From NCBI RefSeq assembly GCF_900100345.1, contig NZ_FMTT01000005.1:1-50659 (forward strand): DNA of 50,659 bases. The letters run 5' to 3'. The translations under genes were made by a program, and so were the position numbers. Positions within the stretch are counted from its first letter, which is position 1. Every line of letters begins with the position of its first letter. Below the pieces are notes generated by a model, which was given only the letters and a program-made list of their open reading frames with translations, did no database searches and was not told where the DNA came from. This document shows, piece by piece, positions 18,769 to 27,094 of this stretch. The DNA comes from Paenibacillus tianmuensis. GTDB taxonomy: Bacteria > Bacillota > Bacilli > Paenibacillales > NBRC-103111.

Positions 18769-19278
18769 ATGAGTAAACCGCATCTCTCGTTTGGTGAATG
18801 TAAATGGACAGTCACCCAACAAATGTCCCGGGCGTTTGAGCTGGAAGGATTCAGCCCGCTTGTCGGGAAAATATTCGGCCTGCTTTTATTCGCGCCCAAA
18901 CCGGTCAGCCTGCAGGAAATGGCCGATCAGCTTGGCGTGACGAAAGCGGCCGTCAGCGTCCAGGTTCGTGCGTTGGAAAAATACTCCTTGTGCCAAAAAG
19001 TTCCGATGAGAAGCGATCGCAAGGACTACTATTACCTATCCGACGATTTTACACTGACCAGCATGCGGGCCACCAAGCAAAAAATCGAATCGATGACCAA
19101 GCAATGCGAAGAACTGTCGTTTGCCCTTAAAGGAATGTCTCAGATCGATGAGACCGAAAAAGAGTCCTTTGAGGTTTCCAAACGAAGATTTGAGGAAGTT
19201 TCCGCCATGTACCGAATGTTTTTATCGCGATTGGAGGGGATCGAAGAGGAGTGGAGCAGATCAAGAGAGCAGCTATGA
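18769..19278 (+). CDS. GbsR/MarR-family transcriptional regulator
   Basis: A 169-aa winged-helix regulator. The N-terminal half reads like the GbsR family (EGFSPLVGKIFGLLLFAPKP, then ADQLGVTKAAVSVQVRALEK as the HTH, about residues 45-75), followed by a wing (RSDRKDYYYLSD) and a long charged C-terminal helix. Known GbsR-type proteins sense choline or glycine betaine; here the neighbour is an RND exporter, so it more likely responds to a membrane-active compound. TAAGGAG precedes the ATG. It has its own promoter with a palindromic operator, and the RND promoter downstream carries the same half-sites. A plain MarR-family label would also fit. Confidence 0.8.
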   Translation: MSKPHLSFGECKWTVTQQMSRAFELEGFSPLVGKIFGLLLFAPKPVSLQEMADQLGVTKAAVSVQVRALEKYSLCQKVPMRSDRKDYYYLSDDFTLTSMRATKQKIESMTKQCEELSFALKGMSQIDETEKESFEVSKRRFEEVSAMYRMFLSRLEGIEEEWSRSREQL

Positions 19279-19282
19279 ACAA

Positions 19283-19410
19283 TTAGACGAAAGACGAGGC
19301 CTAGATTTTTTATGTCATGACTTTTTTCACCTTACAGCCGTTAACGAACCAAGCTATACTGAAAAAAGATGTGTGGAAAATGAAGGGGTAACAGGAAATG
19401 CCTCGTCTAA
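19283..19410 (+). promoter_or_regulatory. RND operon promoter with operator palindrome and competing inverted repeats
   Basis: TTACAG (19332-19337) and TATACT (19355-19360) are 17 bases apart; the perfect palindrome CGTTAACG (19339-19346) lies in the spacer, matching the half-sites at the regulator's own promoter. Around it, AGACGAGGC (19292-19300) pairs with GCCTCGTCT (19400-19408), while TTAGACGA (19283-19290) pairs with TCGTCTAA (19403-19410). The two pairings exclude each other. Confidence 0.55.
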
Positions 19411-19442
19411 GTAGTCAGCAATCGTAATGGAGGAGTAGAGAG

Positions 19443-22400
19443 ATGAAATCATTAACAAATTTTTCGATGAAGAACATCGCGGCAGTAATTATTATGATGC
19501 TGATGTTGTTTATCGGCGGCACCTATGCGGCTTCCGTCGTGAAGATGGAGATGATGCCGGAAATCAAGGATCCGAGAATTTTTATTACGACCCAGTATAT
19601 GGCTCCTCCCAAGGATGTGTTGGAACTGGTAACCAAGCCCATCGAGAAGGCGGTGGCCGGGCTGGACGGCATTAAAAATTTAACGTCAACCTCCAGCGAT
19701 AACCTTTCCTCGATCACGGTTGAATTACAGCAAGGGAAAAAAATCGAGGATGCCAAAAGGGAAATCGAAAGCTTGCTTGCGGACGTTAAGCTGCCCCAAG
19801 GCGCGGAAAAACCGAAGGCTCAGACCACAGGAGCCGACGCGAAGATTATTTCCTATCTCTCGGTGTACGGCGAGAACGATATGAGCCAACAGGAACTGGA
19901 TAAAATCTTTAAGGATATCATCAAGCCGGGCTTTTCCAATATTAAAGGCGTTAACCGCGTTGACAGCTTCGGCAATAAGGATGCGCTTTTGACACTAAAG
20001 TTGAACAGCAACGCCATCATCAACTATGGACTGACACTGGATCATGTGTCCCAAAGCATCCGGTCGGCCATTTTGTCGAGCCCCGCCGGAATGGTTGACT
20101 TCAATGGCAACAGTCAGATGGTACGCGTAAAGAGCGATCTGGACACGATTTACAACCTGGAAAGCATGAAGATTACGTCGCCTGGAGGAGAAACGCTTCT
20201 TCTGAAAGATATCGCCAAAGTTGAAGCTATTTCCGAGTCCAGATTTTTTTCGCGCCTCGACGGCAAGCCGGCCATCGGAATCTTCCTCTCTAAAGCCAAG
20301 GGCGCCAACGACGTGAAGTTAACTGCCGAAATGGACGCTTTAATCGCCAATTGGAAGCAGCAATATCCAAACGTTACGTTTAAATCGCTCTTTGTTACAT
20401 CGACCTTAATCAAAGAATCCATTAGCGGGATGGTTAAAGAAGGAGTGCTTGGCGCTCTGCTTGCCTCCATTATGATCCTGCTCTTCCTTAGAAACGTTCG
20501 GATGACCATCATCGTTTTGGTCTCTATCCCGTTATCTTTGTTAATCACACTGCTCGTCATGGCCCCGTTGGACATTTCGCTCAACATCATGACGCTGGGC
20601 GGGATCACGATCGCCATCGGGCGTGTCGTGGACGATAGTATCGTAGTCATCGAGAATATTTACAGCGAGCTCGTGAAGGTTCACGAACGCGGCGAATCGG
20701 TCATCAAGAAGGCGACTGCTCAAGTGTCATCAGCCATTACTTCGTCCACGCTTACAACCGTTGGGGTATTCGCTCCGATCGCCTTTGTCAGCGGTGTTAT
20801 TGGGGATATATTCCGTCCGTTTGCCATTACGCTGTCCGTTGCTTTGTTGGCTTCGCTGCTGGTAGCCGTGACCGTTATACCGATGCTTGCCAAGCTGCTC
20901 GTGCTGCGTTCCAAAAATATTAAGGTTCACGACGAAACGCAAGTCGGCAAAGTGTCAGGCGCTTATTTGAAAGTGCTGAAATGGTCGCTTAACAACCGAA
21001 TGAAGACGATGCTGCTTTCCTTGCTGGTGTTTGTTGTGACTATCGCAGGGACGGTTCCTTTCCTGGCGATGGAGATGATGCCTGCCAGTAATTCGGATAA
21101 ACAAGTTTCGTTTAATATCAAAATGCCTCGGGAAACTTCGTTTGCTTCCAATGATTTAAAAATGAAGGAAATCGAAGCGATGATGCGCGAAATGAAAAAC
21201 GAGGCGGGAGAGCCCGCTTACGAATATACGACCTCTTTTATAGGCAGCGGTACCCCGGACAATCGTCTAGATTATTTAAGTTCGATGCTTGGCGCGGCTT
21301 CGCAGGGAACGAACGCCAAGAAATTGGTGAATGAAACGAAGGATAAAATACTGTACTTGCTTCCTAAAGGCTCTGAGGTAGAGGGCTCGGTGCTTGGCGC
21401 CGATGCCGGACCCGCTCCAGCCTTCGTCTATAGGCTTAAAGGCGACGATTTGAATTTACTTAGTCAGGGCGCCAAGTTGGTGAAGGAGAAGCTCAAAGAA
21501 ATTCCGGAACTCCGCGATATTAAAGACAGCTTGAGTGAATCGAAGACCGAAGTGGAAGTCGCCGTAGATCAAAATAAGGCCAGACTATACAATTTGTCGT
21601 CCGGAGAAATCGTCGGAACCGTGAATTCTTGGCTGAGAGAGGAAAAGATCGGAGACCTGAAATTCGATAATACGACATTCTCCACCAAGATCATGCTAGA
21701 CAAGAGCTTCAAAAACTCCATCGACAAGATCGGGAATTTCCTGATCAAGACTCCGTCAGGGACAACCGTCAAGCTAAATGAGGTAGCGAAGCTTCGGCAA
21801 ATTGCAGCTCCGGCGGAGATTACGCGGAATCAGCAGGTTCAATACGTAGAGGTAACGGCGAAGATCGAATCCAGGGACGCGGGCGGCGTTAGTGAAAAAG
21901 CGACCGAGATGTTGAAATCCGTGGAGCTTCCGTCGGGAGTTCGTGTTGAAGTCAAAGGGGCAGCTGATGACATTCAGAAAAACTTCTCAGAAATGTTCGT
22001 AGCTATGATCGGCTCCGTCTTTGTTGTCTATCTGCTCTTGGTTCTGACTTTCGGAAACGCTAGTGCGCCGTTCGCGATTTTGTTCTCCCTTCCGCTTGCG
22101 GCGATCGGAGGCTTGCTTGGGTTGATCCTTACCGGGGAATCGCTCAACCTTACCTCATTGATCGGGTTCCTGATGCTGATTGGTGTCGTGGTTACTAATG
22201 CGATCGTTCTTATTGAACGCGTGCAGCAGTTGGAGGAAGAAGGAAAGTCCGTACGCGACTCCCTTGTGCTAGGGGGCTTATCCCGTCTTCGTCCGATTAT
22301 TATGACCGCAGGGGCTACCATTGTTACCCTGATGCCGCTGGCTCTTGGGTTCTCCAAAGGAGCAATCATTTCTAAAGGCTTGGCCGTTGTCGTTATCGGC

Positions 22401-22541
22401 GGATTGACCACCTCGACTGTGCTTACGCTGATTGTTGTGCCGGTCGTGTACGAAATGATCTACAATACCAAGACCCGTCTTGGCCGCTTGTTCGGAAATA
22501 AGACTTCGGAATCTAAGTCAACGCCGGTGACGGATGCTTAA
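19443..22541 (+). CDS. RND-family efflux transporter (1032 aa)
   Basis: Proton-driven transporter of the AcrB/SwrC superfamily in the cytoplasmic membrane. The N-terminal membrane helix (AVIIMMLMLFIGGTYAASVV) and the porter-domain opening (EMMPEIKDPRIFITTQYMAP) are followed by the TM2-TM6 block near residues 330-490, with the proton-relay Asp pair in GRVVDDSIVVIENI. A second porter domain and TM8-TM12 block follow near 850-1010. Length and two-fold repeat are those of a full RND protein; B. subtilis SwrC (surfactin self-resistance) is the closest known type. GGAGGAG lies before the ATG. It sits in one operon with its adaptor and a secreted repeat protein, behind a repressor-type promoter. Confidence 0.92.
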   Translation: MKSLTNFSMKNIAAVIIMMLMLFIGGTYAASVVKMEMMPEIKDPRIFITTQYMAPPKDVLELVTKPIEKAVAGLDGIKNLTSTSSDNLSSITVELQQGKKIEDAKREIESLLADVKLPQGAEKPKAQTTGADAKIISYLSVYGENDMSQQELDKIFKDIIKPGFSNIKGVNRVDSFGNKDALLTLKLNSNAIINYGLTLDHVSQSIRSAILSSPAGMVDFNGNSQMVRVKSDLDTIYNLESMKITSPGGETLLLKDIAKVEAISESRFFSRLDGKPAIGIFLSKAKGANDVKLTAEMDALIANWKQQYPNVTFKSLFVTSTLIKESISGMVKEGVLGALLASIMILLFLRNVRMTIIVLVSIPLSLLITLLVMAPLDISLNIMTLGGITIAIGRVVDDSIVVIENIYSELVKVHERGESVIKKATAQVSSAITSSTLTTVGVFAPIAFVSGVIGDIFRPFAITLSVALLASLLVAVTVIPMLAKLLVLRSKNIKVHDETQVGKVSGAYLKVLKWSLNNRMKTMLLSLLVFVVTIAGTVPFLAMEMMPASNSDKQVSFNIKMPRETSFASNDLKMKEIEAMMREMKNEAGEPAYEYTTSFIGSGTPDNRLDYLSSMLGAASQGTNAKKLVNETKDKILYLLPKGSEVEGSVLGADAGPAPAFVYRLKGDDLNLLSQGAKLVKEKLKEIPELRDIKDSLSESKTEVEVAVDQNKARLYNLSSGEIVGTVNSWLREEKIGDLKFDNTTFSTKIMLDKSFKNSIDKIGNFLIKTPSGTTVKLNEVAKLRQIAAPAEITRNQQVQYVEVTAKIESRDAGGVSEKATEMLKSVELPSGVRVEVKGAADDIQKNFSEMFVAMIGSVFVVYLLLVLTFGNASAPFAILFSLPLAAIGGLLGLILTGESLNLTSLIGFLMLIGVVVTNAIVLIERVQQLEEEGKSVRDSLVLGGLSRLRPIIMTAGATIVTLMPLALGFSKGAIISKGLAVVVIGGLTTSTVLTLIVVPVVYEMIYNTKTRLGRLFGNKTSESKSTPVTDA

Positions 22542-22595
22542 AAATGCATTTCATTTAGATAGAGAGTGCCATAAGGGAAAAAGGAGAATCAGCCC

Positions 22596-23852
22596 ATGAA
22601 TCCGATCATGTCAAAATCTTTCAAGCAAAGCACCAAAGTAATGGGGGCCGTCGTTATTTCTGCGGCGCTCCTCGCCGGTTGCGGTTCCCAGCCGCAAGCT
22701 GCTCCGGCGGCTGCCAATGCGTCAGAACCCCAACTCAAGACGGTTAAAGTCGCAAAGTTAGAGAAGAAAAGGATTGGGGATCCGTTAGAGCAGGTAGCCG
22801 ATGTCATTTCTTCCATCCAGGTTGACGTCGTGACCAAGGCAGGCGGAGACGTCATGGAAGTATTGAAGAAACGCGGCGACATGGTGGAAAAAGGTGATGT
22901 GATTTTCCGCATGGACCCGACGGATGTGAAGCTTAAAAAAGAAAAAGCACAGATTGATGTTTCAAGCAGTCAGCAGCAGTTGGAAAAATCCAGACAAGAA
23001 TTGGTCAACAGCAAGCAGGAGATGAAGAATGGAATCAAGAAGCTGGAAGATTCCATTAAAGAGACCGAAAAGAACTATAACAAAATGCGTAATGATTACG
23101 ATCTGGGTCTGGTTACAAAATTTCAGCTTGAGCAAATGGAAACGCAGCTTAACAATCTCAAGCTCGAACTTGAAAACAATCGAAACAAGCTGAAGACGCT
23201 GGAAGCGACGAACTCCTTGGCCCCGTTGGAGCAATTGATGGAGTCTTCGAATCTTTCGATTCGTGAAGCCGACCGGACGCTAGGTCATATGGAAGTGAAA
23301 GCGACGGTTAGCGGCGTCTTAACCGACATGCCGATTGAAGTGGGCATGGCGTTGAACACCGGTTTTCCAGCAGGCAAGATACAGCAACTCGATCCGATTA
23401 AAATCCGGGCGGAGCTGACCGAGGAAACGGCCAAATTGGTGCGCGGCAAGCAGGAACTGACGTTTTACGTCCCGGGCGTGCTTGACAAGACTAAAGCTAA
23501 AGTCAAATATTTGGCTGACGTTGTGAGCGCCAATGCCAAGTCTTACACGTTGGAGCTTGAGTATCCGAACGCCGAGCGCAAGCTTAAGCCCGGCACGAAA
23601 GCCCAGATTCTTATGACGGAAGAAATCGACCAGATGGTTGTTACGGTTCCTAGCACAGCCGTTGTACGTGAAGGCGGGGATACGTTCGTTTTCGTGCTCG
23701 TAGGCGATGCGGCGGAAAAACGTAAAGTGGCTTTAGGTCGTCTGAACGAGACGATCCAAGAAGTGCGGTCTGGTGTCAATGAAGGAGAACAGCTCATCAT
23801 TTCAGGTCAGAACCAATTGAAAGACAAAGAGAAAGTCCAGCTGGCCAAGTAA
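22596..23852 (+). CDS. RND membrane-fusion lipoprotein adaptor
   Basis: HlyD/AcrA-type adaptor partner of the RND protein. The 418-aa product has a lipobox LLAGC (Cys29), the first lipoyl half (VVTKAGGDVMEVLKKRGDMV), a long alpha-hairpin coiled coil (about 110-215, Lys/Glu/Gln-rich), the second lipoyl half (MEVKATVSGVLTDMPIEVGM), a beta-barrel and a membrane-proximal domain. In a Gram-positive there is no outer membrane channel, so the hairpin may reach into the wall or contact a secreted partner such as the next gene's product. AAAGGAGAATC precedes the ATG; it follows the transporter by 54 bases. Confidence 0.9.
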   Translation: MNPIMSKSFKQSTKVMGAVVISAALLAGCGSQPQAAPAAANASEPQLKTVKVAKLEKKRIGDPLEQVADVISSIQVDVVTKAGGDVMEVLKKRGDMVEKGDVIFRMDPTDVKLKKEKAQIDVSSSQQQLEKSRQELVNSKQEMKNGIKKLEDSIKETEKNYNKMRNDYDLGLVTKFQLEQMETQLNNLKLELENNRNKLKTLEATNSLAPLEQLMESSNLSIREADRTLGHMEVKATVSGVLTDMPIEVGMALNTGFPAGKIQQLDPIKIRAELTEETAKLVRGKQELTFYVPGVLDKTKAKVKYLADVVSANAKSYTLELEYPNAERKLKPGTKAQILMTEEIDQMVVTVPSTAVVREGGDTFVFVLVGDAAEKRKVALGRLNETIQEVRSGVNEGEQLIISGQNQLKDKEKVQLAK

Positions 23853-23883
23853 CCCGCAGCGGACCTGACAGGAGGAAAATCAA

Positions 23884-25662
23884 GTGAACAACAAGCTGAA
23901 AAAAACCGTAGCATCCGTCGTTATTACCGCTTCAATCATGAGCACCGGCTATTCCGCTTTGGCAGCAAATCCGGCAGGAAGCGAGCCTGAAGCGCATGCT
24001 GTCGTTACTTATAGACTGACGGACCTTCTCGATGTGGAAGTCAAGGGCGTATTGAATGAACGAATTCAGGACGGTACCCGTCTCGGTGTCATCATTCGAA
24101 TGAAGAACAACAGCAGCAGTTCCACGCGAGTGCCGGATTACGAGCTGCGGGTGAAAACGAGCGAAGGCATCGAATATACGCTGCAGCCAAGCGCTTCGAA
24201 TGTCAAATCGATTCAGTCGAAAGCGAACACGGAACTCAGTTTTATGACTGTAATCGACCGTACCGATACCGTAAATCTGGCCCAAGTGAATTGGACCCAT
24301 GTCGATAACTACGTCTATCCGAAGAAGGAGACCCTGTTGGTGGCGGCGCCGATTACCGGGCAGCCTTGGAAGGGTGGAGATACGCCGATTACTGATCCGA
24401 GTGCGATGAAGAAGTGGTCCGAATCCTTTACGATCCCATCTTTAATCTCGCCCATTCAATATACGCCGACGACGATCAATAAGGAATCGACAGACAAAGG
24501 TACCGTCTACGTCGTGCAACTGCTCGCTTATAATCCTTCGAGCCAGCGCGAAACGATTCCGACTTTTGTCATAGATGGCAAAGCGACGGGAAAAGTATTC
24601 TCTGGCAGCAAGGTAGAGCAAGGAAGCATTACGCTGGAAGCGAAAGAAGAAAAATATATTCACTTTGCCATTCCGACGAACCAAGATACGATCTTGTCCA
24701 GCTTAAATGTTCTGACGCCTGAGAAGTTTGCTGCTGGCGGTGCAGGGATCGGCGGAGGTGCAGGAGCAGGCGACAACCCCGGCGCTGCCGCGGGTGGTGC
24801 TGCTGGGGTGTATAACGTAGGCCGTCTTAACATTTTGCTGCCATCGCAGCAAACCGGAGACGCTGCCTTGTCCTACAAGCTTGGTACTCCAATGTCGCTT
24901 GATAAACGAAGCCGATTGATTCATCCAGACATGGATGTTTCTGTTATCGAATTCCATATGTTTGACAACAAGGATGAAGGCTCGAAAACCGTTTCGGCCA
25001 AATTCAAGCTCACCAATAAGACAGAACGGCCGCTTGCTGTTCCGGCGTTTGCGACCGATCTGGTTAGCTCGGACGGTTATGAGTACAATGGCATCCGTCA
25101 AAATATGACGACGCCGAACGTACTTCCGAATTCTTCGCTCACTGTGAACTACTTCTATACGATTCCAGTGTCCGAAACCGGGAAGGGCTTGTCTTTGAAG
25201 GTCCAAGATACGAAGACGGCCGCTCCGTACAAGTCGACGATTGGCGCTTACAGCATGGCGATTCAAACCGAGGAAAGCAAGGATACGTTTGCATTGTATC
25301 CGTTTGAACTTAAAGTGAACAACTGGCAAGTTGGTACAAGCTTCAATTCTAATCCTATGGCACAGAAGGCCTATCAGTACAAAGGTAAGTTCTGGCTGGA
25401 AATTAAACGTCATGACCAAGTTCAGGTAGATCCGAGCTTCTCGGGACTGCTGTTCGAGCTGTATAACTCCTCGAATCAATTGGTCGGAACAGGCAGTGGA
25501 GCATTCACAGGGCTAAACCGTTTGTCTACCGGTGAAAACAATATCACCTTTGACGGCGGCACGGATCAATTCGATTATCCGCTGACGGTTAAGATTTACG
25601 AACAGTTTACGACTGCGGGCGATCAGAAGTCCAAGCGTCTGCTTAAAGTGCTTAAGCAATAA
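23884..25662 (+). CDS. Secreted beta-sandwich-repeat protein, paralogous to the 736-aa protein (592 aa)
   Basis: A Sec signal peptide (TASIMSTGYSALAANPAGSE) precedes modules of about 100 residues: one near 45-150 (MKNNSSSSTRVPDYELRVKT), a second near 185-290, a Gly/Ala-rich hinge near 285-312, a third near 360-450 (FKLTNKTERPLAVPAFATDL) and a C-terminal beta-rich domain. The core pattern (strand, Asn-Lys/Asn, short loop, VP, TSEG-x-x-Y) is shared with residues about 215-260 of the 736-aa protein. GTG is the start, behind AGGAGG. It is the last gene of the RND operon and ends at a terminator. Its place suggests an extracellular partner of the adaptor; no enzyme motif is seen. Confidence 0.78.
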   Translation: MNNKLKKTVASVVITASIMSTGYSALAANPAGSEPEAHAVVTYRLTDLLDVEVKGVLNERIQDGTRLGVIIRMKNNSSSSTRVPDYELRVKTSEGIEYTLQPSASNVKSIQSKANTELSFMTVIDRTDTVNLAQVNWTHVDNYVYPKKETLLVAAPITGQPWKGGDTPITDPSAMKKWSESFTIPSLISPIQYTPTTINKESTDKGTVYVVQLLAYNPSSQRETIPTFVIDGKATGKVFSGSKVEQGSITLEAKEEKYIHFAIPTNQDTILSSLNVLTPEKFAAGGAGIGGGAGAGDNPGAAAGGAAGVYNVGRLNILLPSQQTGDAALSYKLGTPMSLDKRSRLIHPDMDVSVIEFHMFDNKDEGSKTVSAKFKLTNKTERPLAVPAFATDLVSSDGYEYNGIRQNMTTPNVLPNSSLTVNYFYTIPVSETGKGLSLKVQDTKTAAPYKSTIGAYSMAIQTEESKDTFALYPFELKVNNWQVGTSFNSNPMAQKAYQYKGKFWLEIKRHDQVQVDPSFSGLLFELYNSSNQLVGTGSGAFTGLNRLSTGENNITFDGGTDQFDYPLTVKIYEQFTTAGDQKSKRLLKVLKQ

Positions 25663-25684
25663 TTCATAGTCGTATCAAACAAGC

Positions 25685-25712
25685 GAAAGCCGGCCTTTGG
25701 GTCGGCTTTTCC
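25685..25712 (+). terminator. Terminator of the RND operon
   Basis: AAAGCCGGCC pairs with GGTCGGCTTT around a TTTG loop, followed by T-rich sequence. Confidence 0.85.
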
Positions 25713-25793
25713 CCAACTATCACCAGTTGTCCCATGGTACGCGAATATGGATCATGGTATAATGATAGCACTTCCATTAAAGGAGCGATTCTC

Positions 25794-26345
25794 ATGAAAC
25801 GTCAGGTTCACAGCAAAGAAATAAAAGCCGCGGTATATCAAAAGCTGGAGGAACGCGGCGTGACGATGGAAGATATAGCCTTGATCGTCAGAGAAATGCA
25901 GCTTCCTTATCATCCTGATTTAACGCTGGAGACTTGTCTTGAATCGGTCCATGCGGTTTTGCAGAAGCGGGAGCTTCAGCATGCGATTCTTGTCGGTATC
26001 GAGCTGGACGTATTGGCTGAAAAAGGTCTGTTATCCGAGCCGCTGCAATCGATTGTCGAAAGCGATGAAGGGCTGTTCGGCTGCGATGAAACGCTCGCTC
26101 TTGGGTCAGTGTTCGGTTACGGAAGCATCGCGGTTACGACATTTGGCCATTTGGATAAACAAAAGGTCGGAATTATTAAGCGCCTGGATACCAAGAACGG
26201 AAACGGAGTACACACCTTCCTGGATGATCTGGTTGCCAGTATCGCGGCATCGGCATCAAGTCGACTGGCCCATCGGCAGCGGGATGCGGATGAACGGGAC
26301 GATGTCGCTGCTTATATTGCCGCGACGGAAGAAAACGCGGGCTGA
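25794..26345 (+). CDS. Phosphatidylglycerophosphatase A-like protein (YutG type)
   Basis: A 183-aa protein very like Bacillus YutG: it opens MKRQVHSKEIKAAVYQKLEE, then has YHPDLTLETCLESV, a central DEGLFGCDE and the C-terminal VHTFLDDLVASIAAS. The family belongs to the PgpA domain group, although Bacillus members lack clear membrane helices and their enzymatic role is uncertain. ATG 25794 is preceded by AAAGGAGCG; the open frame upstream has no site. TATAAT at 25758-25763 is a probable -10 with a weak -35. It forms a single-gene unit ended by the hairpin at 26368. Confidence 0.85.
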   Translation: MKRQVHSKEIKAAVYQKLEERGVTMEDIALIVREMQLPYHPDLTLETCLESVHAVLQKRELQHAILVGIELDVLAEKGLLSEPLQSIVESDEGLFGCDETLALGSVFGYGSIAVTTFGHLDKQKVGIIKRLDTKNGNGVHTFLDDLVASIAASASSRLAHRQRDADERDDVAAYIAATEENAG

Positions 26346-26367
26346 ACGAAATTTTGTTATATATTGG

Positions 26368-26402
26368 AGCGGCTTCCTTATGCAAATAAGGGAGCTTTTT
26401 TT
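26368..26402 (+). terminator. Terminator after the yutG-like gene
   Basis: CTTCCTTAT pairs with ATAAGGGAG around GCAA and is followed by CTTTTTTT. Confidence 0.8.
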
Positions 26403-26457
26403 GGGTTAAGATACTAACAAAACTTCATCTTCATTCGATAAGCGGAGTGAACATAAA

Positions 26458-26622
26458 ATGAACTGGGTCTATTGGGTGAGATTGTATGACAGCAAGTTTC
26501 AAGCGGGATGTCTGGCCAAGCGGATGGAGGAGGACTGGTGGATTTATGGTTACGAATGCCCCAGCGAAGTCCAAGTGTTCCGTTCCAAAAAAGGCCGTTT
26601 TGGTGTTCGCTACACTGTTTAA
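26458..26622 (+). CDS. Small hypothetical protein (54 aa)
   Basis: ATG 26458 has GGAGTGA at 8-nt spacing and the frame encodes 54 residues rich in aromatic and basic residues (begins MNWVYWVRLYDSKFQAGC, middle MEEDWWIYGYECPSEVQVF, ends GVRYTV). Two Cys are present, no signal peptide. Codon use and amino-acid make-up look like a real small cytoplasmic protein. I do not recognise its family. It sits between the yutG terminator and the tRNA promoter. Confidence 0.6.
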   Translation: MNWVYWVRLYDSKFQAGCLAKRMEEDWWIYGYECPSEVQVFRSKKGRFGVRYTV

Positions 26623-26631
26623 TTTTTTCAC

Positions 26632-26661
26632 TTGACTTCAACGTTTAAGTTGGTGTATAGT
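26632..26661 (+). promoter_or_regulatory. Promoter of the tRNA cluster
   Basis: TTGACT (26632-26637) and TATAGT (26656-26661) are 18 bases apart, about 40 bases before the first tRNA. Confidence 0.7.
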
Positions 26662-26700
26662 TATCTTTGTCGCTGTCGTTATACAGTGTGAATTTTCTGA

Positions 26701-26777
26701 CGCGGGGTGGAGCAGCTCGGTAGCTCGTCGGGCTCATAACCCGAAGGCCGCAGGTTCAAATCCTGCCCCCGCAACCA
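26701..26777 (+). tRNA. tRNA-fMet (CAT), initiator
   Basis: A 77-nt cloverleaf with encoded CCA. The acceptor CGCGGGG pairs with CCCCGCA except for C1-A72, the mismatch that marks initiator tRNA. The anticodon arm TCGGG-CTCATAA-CCCGA has the G-C pairs typical of fMet. Confidence 0.93.
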
Positions 26778-26786
26778 AAGCTTCAA

Positions 26787-26863
26787 GGGCCCTTAGCTCA
26801 GTTGGTTAGAGCGGTCGGCTCATAACCGATTGGTCGGGGGTTCGAGTCCCTCAGGGCCCACCA
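26787..26863 (+). tRNA. tRNA with CAT anticodon, probably tRNA-Ile2 (lysidine)
   Basis: A 77-nt cloverleaf with encoded CCA; acceptor GGGCCCT pairs with AGGGCCC. The anticodon loop CTCATAA and D-arm (TTAGCTCAGTTGGTTAGAGC) match Bacillus tRNA-Ile(CAT), whose C34 is changed to lysidine by TilS, better than elongator Met (loop TTCATAC). An elongator Met identity is not excluded. Confidence 0.9.
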
Positions 26864-26874
26864 AACAGAACTGC

Positions 26875-26960
26875 GCCGGAGTGGCGGAATTGGCAGACGC
26901 TCAGGACTTAAAATCCTGTGGTAGGTGACTACCGTACCGGTTCGAGTCCGGTCTTCGGCA
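26875..26960 (+). tRNA. tRNA-Leu (TAA)
   Basis: An 86-nt class II tRNA: acceptor GCCGGAG/CTTCGGC, anticodon loop with TAA (GACTTAAAATC), and a long variable arm (TGGTAGGTGACTACCGTA). CCA is not encoded; the sequence continues GTT after A73. Confidence 0.92.
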
Positions 26961-26983
26961 GTTCCAATAGTCGTATTCTACAT

Positions 26984-27025
26984 AAAGAGTTTTGCTTTGA
27001 TCCGTCAGAGCAAAACTCTTTTTCG
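26984..27025 (+). terminator. Terminator of the tRNA cluster
   Basis: AAGAGTTTTGCT and AGCAAAACTCTT form a perfect 12-bp stem followed by TTTTCG. Confidence 0.92.
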
Positions 27026-27055
27026 TTTCTGGAGGAGATTTTTGCTCCGGAGCCT

Positions 27056-27064
27056 CATATACTT
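27056..27064 (+). promoter_or_regulatory. Sigma-K-like -10 box
   Basis: CATATACTT is one base off the sigma-K -10 pattern CATAnnnTA and lies 30 bases before the GerPA/PF-family start. The same CATATACT octamer precedes the two other spore-type transcription units in this region. Confidence 0.45.
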
Positions 27065-27094
27065 TAGAACACGATCAGGAAGGGGGGCTCTCTC

